Below, piece after piece: positions 4,944 through 8,416 of a DNA stretch of 8,416 nt. Each line of letters opens with the position of its first letter. The first letter of the stretch is position 1. The translations under genes were made by a program, and so were the position numbers. Source of the DNA: Candidatus Aminicenantota bacterium (GTDB taxonomy: Bacteria; Acidobacteriota; Aminicenantia; Aminicenantales; Aminicenantaceae); contig JAUWJP010000059.1 in the NCBI GenBank assembly GCA_030607635.1, forward strand, positions 1 to 8,416, given 5' to 3'. The notes under the pieces are model-generated. The model had not been told where the DNA came from, searched no databases, and saw nothing but the letters and a program-made list of their open reading frames with translations.

Positions 4944-5750
4944 TCAGTTTATCTTTATCCCGGCATAGCCGACAACTTCATGATAATTTCCTGATGTATC
5001 TCCAGAAGTCTGGTATTTTACAAGAGTTGCTTTCTTTGCCCCCAGTTCCTTTGAGGCAACAATGGCCGAGGTGGTAGGTTGAAAGCCACACATGCTGATA
5101 TCTTCATTCTGCACTGTGTCATAAAGTCCCTTAGCATCTAGATTTAGCATCTTTTCAATGGCTAAAAAATCCTTTTTCTTCGCTACTTCATGCTCCACAT
5201 AATGGCTCATATCCGTGCTGGCTACAATCATTACCTCTTCCTTGAACTCTTTAATGCCTGAGGAGATGGCCTTCCCTAACTCTTCCAGCTCCTCGAACGA
5301 GATATGAGAAGAAATACAAACTGGAACGATTGAAATATCTTTCTTAAAGTACTGAATAAAAGGAAGCTGGACTTCAAGAGAATGTTCGTTTAAATGGGCA
5401 ATTTCATCTTCAGTGATGAGCGGAGATTGATTCAGAATAAGTTCTGCCAGTCGGGATTCAATCTTGACCAAACCCAGAGGAGTTTCCCAATCCCCTTCTT
5501 TCATTATCGCGATACGAGACTGGATGGCTCTGTGACTTGGTCCCAAGATGACGAGTTTATCTGGAATCTGGACAGAAGAGAAAACAGCTCCAGCTACTGG
5601 TCCAGAATATTCGAATCCTGCATGCGGAGAGACGACACAGATAGCCTTTTCCTTTTCTTTTTTTGGATCAATCATTCTTTCGATCATTTTTATAAGATCT
5701 TTTTCTCGGGCGGGATAAAAATAGCCACTCACTGCAGGTTTTCGCCTCAA
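4944..5750 (-). CDS. amrB: Memo-family protein, AmmeMemoRadiSam system protein B
   Basis: Memo proteins share the fold of class III extradiol dioxygenases and bind a metal; the bacterial and archaeal members are named for frequent linkage with an AMMECR1-domain protein and a radical SAM protein. Their reaction is not settled. The 268 residues are standard. Motifs are RRKPAVSGYFYP (2-13), SPHAGFEYSG (41-50), GPSH (70-73), EHSLEVQLPF (122-131), STDMSHY (178-184) and MCGFQP (220-225). By comparison with human MEMO1, H43, H73 and C221 should be metal ligands, with D180 and H183 nearby. The start is TTG at 5750: GGAGG lies five bases upstream and an in-frame stop lies four codons upstream. It follows the saccharopine dehydrogenase gene by 50 nt, and neither usual partner gene is present in the window. 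It could be cotranscribed with the lysine genes or use the weak promoter in the gap. Confidence 0.92.
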   Translation of the reverse strand: MRRKPAVSGYFYPAREKDLIKMIERMIDPKKEKEKAICVVSPHAGFEYSGPVAGAVFSSVQIPDKLVILGPSHRAIQSRIAIMKEGDWETPLGLVKIESRLAELILNQSPLITEDEIAHLNEHSLEVQLPFIQYFKKDISIVPVCISSHISFEELEELGKAISSGIKEFKEEVMIVASTDMSHYVEHEVAKKKDFLAIEKMLNLDAKGLYDTVQNEDISMCGFQPTTSAIVASKELGAKKATLVKYQTSGDTSGNYHEVVGYAGIKIN

Positions 5751-5755
5751 TTTAT

Positions 5756-5760
5756 CCTCC
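5756..5760 (-). promoter_or_regulatory. Shine-Dalgarno deciding the TTG start of the Memo gene
   Basis: GGAGG on the minus strand is spaced five bases (ATAAA) from the TTG at 5750. No ATG or GTG is available between the upstream in-frame stop and this codon, so it supports the unusual start. Confidence 0.75.
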
Positions 5761-5768
5761 TAATATAG

Positions 5769-5797
5769 AAAGTAAGCATAACCTGCATTTTTGTCAA
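5769..5797 (-). promoter_or_regulatory. Possible weak promoter before the Memo gene
   Basis: A perfect TTGACA (5797-5792) is followed by a 17-nt spacer and TACTTT (5774-5769), which matches only three of six bases of the -10 consensus. It lies in the 50-nt gap after the saccharopine dehydrogenase gene. It may give independent expression, but read-through from upstream is at least as likely. Confidence 0.28.
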
Positions 5798-5800
5798 ATT

Positions 5801-7123
5801 TTACATCTCCTCCTTCTTTTCTTTGAAGGCTATATCCAGTTCTTTTAATTCTTGAAGAATGGGGATATAAATTTCAGGTGTAACAGGAATGTGGACTCCG
5901 GTCTTCTCTATTTTACCTTCAAGGATGAGCTTGGTGCTGATAGCCGCAGGTAAACCTACTGTCCGGGCCATTGAAGTATCACCATGGGGGATACCAAAAT
6001 CGATCAAGGTTGAAGTGATTTTCTCCTTTTTATCTCCAGGATAAGAGGCAATAAACTGATGCTGGAGCATAATCATATCTCTCTCCCCTTCCTCGTACTG
6101 AAGCTTTTCCAGCATTTTTGCACCAAGAATATTTAAAGGCGAGTTTTTCTCTGAAGGAAGGGGCTCATCACTAAGGAGGCCGAGCCATTCGAACCTCTGG
6201 ATTATATCCGAGCTTTCCTCGATATTTAAATGAGTACTCAGGGCTTTCTTGATGTCCTCTTCAGCAGGGTTATTCATCAATTTTTTAAGAAAATCTTTGT
6301 AGGTTAATCCAGTCCAATCCTTTTCCTCTTCTTCAAGAAACCCCAAGTCTACGATTTTTTTAATGGTTGAACACCATCCTTTGTTCCTGAGTGTTCCCCT
6401 AAGTATGGTCTTTGTTGATTTGATGCCGTAGAGCTCGATATAAGGAAGTGAATTTCGGTTAGGATATCCTTCAAACTCACCCAGCCCTTCGATGTTGATC
6501 GTCAGAAAATTATCAAAAAGATCTTGAGAAGGAATGAATATTTGTTGACCGTCTTTTAGATATTGGGCTGAATTTTTTCCGGCAAGAAGAACTCCTGTCG
6601 GACTCCAGGAGAATTTATACCCGAAAGGATTGGTGTTTGCTTCAGGAGCTGGAAGACCGCCGCAGTAAGAAGTGAAACTCAAGATTTCTCCTCCCTTCTC
6701 TTCGACTTCATGGATAATTCTCATTGCTTCCATGTGGTCTATTCCTGGATCCAACCCGACTTCATTTAGGATCAAAATCCCTGCTTTCTTTGCCTCTGCG
6801 TCGAGATTCTTCATCACTTCGCTTACATAAGAAGTTGTGACCATGGCCTTTTTATAATAAATACAGTATTTAGCAACTATAGGATGGAAAGTATAAGGAA
6901 CCATGCTGATAACAAGATCTGCTTTAGAGATCTCATCTTTTAAACCTTCTTCATTCTTGAGATTTAGCTCGCTAGCCTTGCCCTGGGGATGGTTATCAAT
7001 GAGTTTCACAGCTTTGCTCACAGTCCGGCTGGCTACTTCAACCTCAAAATCTGGCTGGTCAAGTAAGTACCTGACCAGTGGCTTGGCCACGAGGCCTGCT
7101 CCAAGAATTAGTATTTTTTTCAT
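5801..7123 (-). CDS. Saccharopine dehydrogenase, glutamate-forming (SDH half of LKR/SDH)
   Basis: This enzyme oxidises saccharopine with NAD(P)+ to 2-aminoadipate 6-semialdehyde and glutamate, the second step of lysine breakdown by the saccharopine route. The 440 residues match the C-terminal SDH domain of the eukaryotic bifunctional enzyme AASS along their full length. An N-terminal Rossmann fold is shown by KILILGAGLVAKPLV (3-17). Then come VISMVPYTFHPIVAKYC (71-87), NEVGLDPGIDHM (120-131), the family signature SYCGGLPAPE (152-161) with YKFSWSPTGVLL after it, LEGYPNR-like and LRGTLRNKGW segments, EWLGLL, and near the end MARTVGLPAAISTKLILEGKI. The ATG at 7123 has GGGAG seven bases upstream. 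It begins 17 nt after the reductase gene, so the two should be cotranslated in similar amounts. No targeting signal is seen; a cytosolic location is expected. The aldehyde dehydrogenase for the next step is not in the window. Confidence 0.93.
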   Translation of the reverse strand: MKKILILGAGLVAKPLVRYLLDQPDFEVEVASRTVSKAVKLIDNHPQGKASELNLKNEEGLKDEISKADLVISMVPYTFHPIVAKYCIYYKKAMVTTSYVSEVMKNLDAEAKKAGILILNEVGLDPGIDHMEAMRIIHEVEEKGGEILSFTSYCGGLPAPEANTNPFGYKFSWSPTGVLLAGKNSAQYLKDGQQIFIPSQDLFDNFLTINIEGLGEFEGYPNRNSLPYIELYGIKSTKTILRGTLRNKGWCSTIKKIVDLGFLEEEEKDWTGLTYKDFLKKLMNNPAEEDIKKALSTHLNIEESSDIIQRFEWLGLLSDEPLPSEKNSPLNILGAKMLEKLQYEEGERDMIMLQHQFIASYPGDKKEKITSTLIDFGIPHGDTSMARTVGLPAAISTKLILEGKIEKTGVHIPVTPEIYIPILQELKELDIAFKEKKEEM

Positions 7124-7140
7124 TATGTCTCTCCCTTAAA

Positions 7141-8416
7141 TTAATTAATAAAATCCTTAATGTATTCATAATCAGGTGTAAATTTCCCTTTATATAGAAT
7201 AACCGCTTTTTTAACAGCATCTGGAAGATTACAATCTGCAAAATTTCCAGAAAAGTCTGCTTTAGCAACAGCTGGAACCAGAGGCTTGAGTGCATTGCTG
7301 AAGAATATCGAAGATTCAAGAGATATCTCAGCGGGCAAATTATCTGTAGCCATAACAACAATTCCCCTCCCCTCTACTCCATCTTTTGCCTTCTCGTCCA
7401 GGGGATCGTAGACAAAAACAGGATTGTCAGGAGTAGTTGCCTGGACTGTACATTCCACGGACCCTTCAATGTCGCAAGAAATATCTCCGATTATTCGCAG
7501 GCGAGGTTTATCATCCATAATAAAAAGTTGTCTCAAACTTTTTTTTGTCACAAATCTTGGATATTTAGGTGTCCAGAAAATACAATTGACCAGGACTGCG
7601 AGAAAAGAAAGATAGGAATCGAAAATCGATTTATACTTTTGAGGATTATCGTAGTAGTCTTGGAGGTCAAATTTTTGACTCGCTTTGATGGGCTTTACAA
7701 TATGTTCTTCTTTAAAGACAACCTTATAAACACTGCTGGCTGAATAATTTTTTTTCTCAAAAAAAGAATTGATTTTCTCGGGTTCAACCTCTTCGTAAGG
7801 CAAGAGATTGAATATCTCCTGAGCTCCCTGGGAGACATTGCCATACCCTGTAAAACCGAAGACCAAGGGAACAAGAGAAAGGTCAAGACCATTATTGTAG
7901 ATCTGCCATCCTGCTTTTTTTATTGCTTCTTTAGCAGCAACCAGGCTCCCATATTCATGTGCCAGTTTGATCAAAGAGAAGGGATTTTTTATTTCCTCAT
8001 GATTCAGCCTTTGTCCTAAAGCCCAAAGAGTATCGATCATTCCCGCCTGTCCTGCCTGCATTCCAAAAAATAGAAGCCTTTGTCCTTTCTCGTTTACTAT
8101 TCTTTCATAGTCGATCAAAGTACACTTAAGGTCTATCATTCTTTGAAGCATGGGCATATTCTGGGATTGTCCTTTTATAGTATGAGAGAAGAATATATAT
8201 ATTCTTTCCTTTTTGAAAAATTGGAGAGGAATTTCTTTTATAGCAAAAATAATTGAGCACGGAGCAAGATCCTCTTCTATCATGGCTCCTTCTTGAAGAT
8301 AGTCTTTGTCGGAGAAGATGCGGATTGAGGACGGCTGAAGCCAGATCTCTAAGGGATTATTTTTGACCATTTCCCGAACGTGAGCAGGAATCAGAGGAGC
8401 CCTTCTTTCCCATGGA
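7141..8416 (-). CDS. Lysine-ketoglutarate reductase (LKR half of LKR/SDH), N-terminus cut
   Basis: LKR condenses lysine with 2-oxoglutarate and reduces the product with NADPH to saccharopine. The frame is open to the right edge: before the internal ATG at 8370 it continues PWERRAPLIPAHVRE, matching the conserved start of the eukaryotic LKR domain, so that ATG is not the start and probably only about ten residues are missing. In the 424 visible residues the motifs are WERRAPL (2-8), IIFAIKEIP (55-63) and FFSHTIKGQ (75-83). K60 and H78 would correspond by motif to the catalytic Lys/His pair of fungal saccharopine dehydrogenase. The nucleotide-binding GFTGYGNVSQGAQEIF follows, then VEGRGIVVMATDNLPAEI near the C-terminus. 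It has an alanine dehydrogenase/PNT-like fold and ends in TAA just before the SDH gene. Encoding LKR and SDH separately, where eukaryotes fuse them, is its notable feature. Confidence 0.92.
   Translation of the reverse strand, partial: PWERRAPLIPAHVREMVKNNPLEIWLQPSSIRIFSDKDYLQEGAMIEEDLAPCSIIFAIKEIPLQFFKKERIYIFFSHTIKGQSQNMPMLQRMIDLKCTLIDYERIVNEKGQRLLFFGMQAGQAGMIDTLWALGQRLNHEEIKNPFSLIKLAHEYGSLVAAKEAIKKAGWQIYNNGLDLSLVPLVFGFTGYGNVSQGAQEIFNLLPYEEVEPEKINSFFEKKNYSASSVYKVVFKEEHIVKPIKASQKFDLQDYYDNPQKYKSIFDSYLSFLAVLVNCIFWTPKYPRFVTKKSLRQLFIMDDKPRLRIIGDISCDIEGSVECTVQATTPDNPVFVYDPLDEKAKDGVEGRGIVVMATDNLPAEISLESSIFFSNALKPLVPAVAKADFSGNFADCNLPDAVKKAVILYKGKFTPDYEYIKDFIN

Noticed and set aside
7059..7361. 100-codon frame overlapping the LKR/SDH junction
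   Set aside because: It runs out of frame through the end of LKR and the start of SDH, is leucine-rich and low in complexity, and conflicts with two well-supported genes.
8368..8370. ATG as the true start of LKR
   Set aside because: The frame continues upstream with WERRAPLIPAHVRE, a conserved part of the LKR domain, so the start lies beyond the window.

Overview
This is an AT-rich bacterial window. Every gene I can support is on the minus strand, so transcription runs from the right edge to the left. It falls into two gene blocks separated by a repeat-bearing intergenic region of about 480 bp. The dispersed 'CATTGCGAGGAGCG...GGCAATCTC' type repeats, the eukaryote-like split saccharopine pathway genes, a Memo-family protein and a Ser/Thr kinase downstream of rsmE would suit an uncultivated lineage such as Aminicenantota/Acidobacteriota or a deltaproteobacterium-like group. 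This placement is an inference from gene content and is not firm.

Right block (8416 to 4944): a lysine-ketoglutarate reductase gene that loses only its first few codons at the window edge, then a separate saccharopine dehydrogenase gene 17 nt downstream. Together they equal the two halves of the bifunctional eukaryotic enzyme LKR/SDH (AASS), so the pair should convert lysine plus 2-oxoglutarate via saccharopine to aminoadipate semialdehyde plus glutamate. A Memo-family gene (AmmeMemoRadiSam protein B) follows, with a TTG start and a strong GGAGG.

Middle (4943 to 4460): no credible gene. It holds a 40-nt near-continuous hairpin, four copies or half-copies of a REP/MITE-like repeat in mixed orientation, and two tandem sigma70-like promoters with a 6-bp inverted repeat, both reading into hrcA. 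I found no CIRCE operator.

Left block (4459 to 1): hrcA, grpE, dnaJ, rsmE and a Ser/Thr protein kinase running off the left edge, all tightly spaced. This is the classic heat-shock operon hrcA-grpE-dnaK-dnaJ, but dnaK is missing. In the 66 nt between grpE and dnaJ, exactly where dnaK should start, sits a short ATG-initiated stretch whose first 15 codons resemble a mutated DnaK N-terminus (9 of 15 positions). The adjacent DnaJ has lost the HPD motif that activates DnaK: it reads QTD, and residue 33 is exactly the histidine position whose change to glutamine is the classic inactivating mutation in E. coli DnaJ. The rest of DnaJ looks intact. Together these suggest a chaperone operon that has lost its local Hsp70 and whose J-protein no longer stimulates an Hsp70 in the usual way. 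This is the most interesting part of the window.
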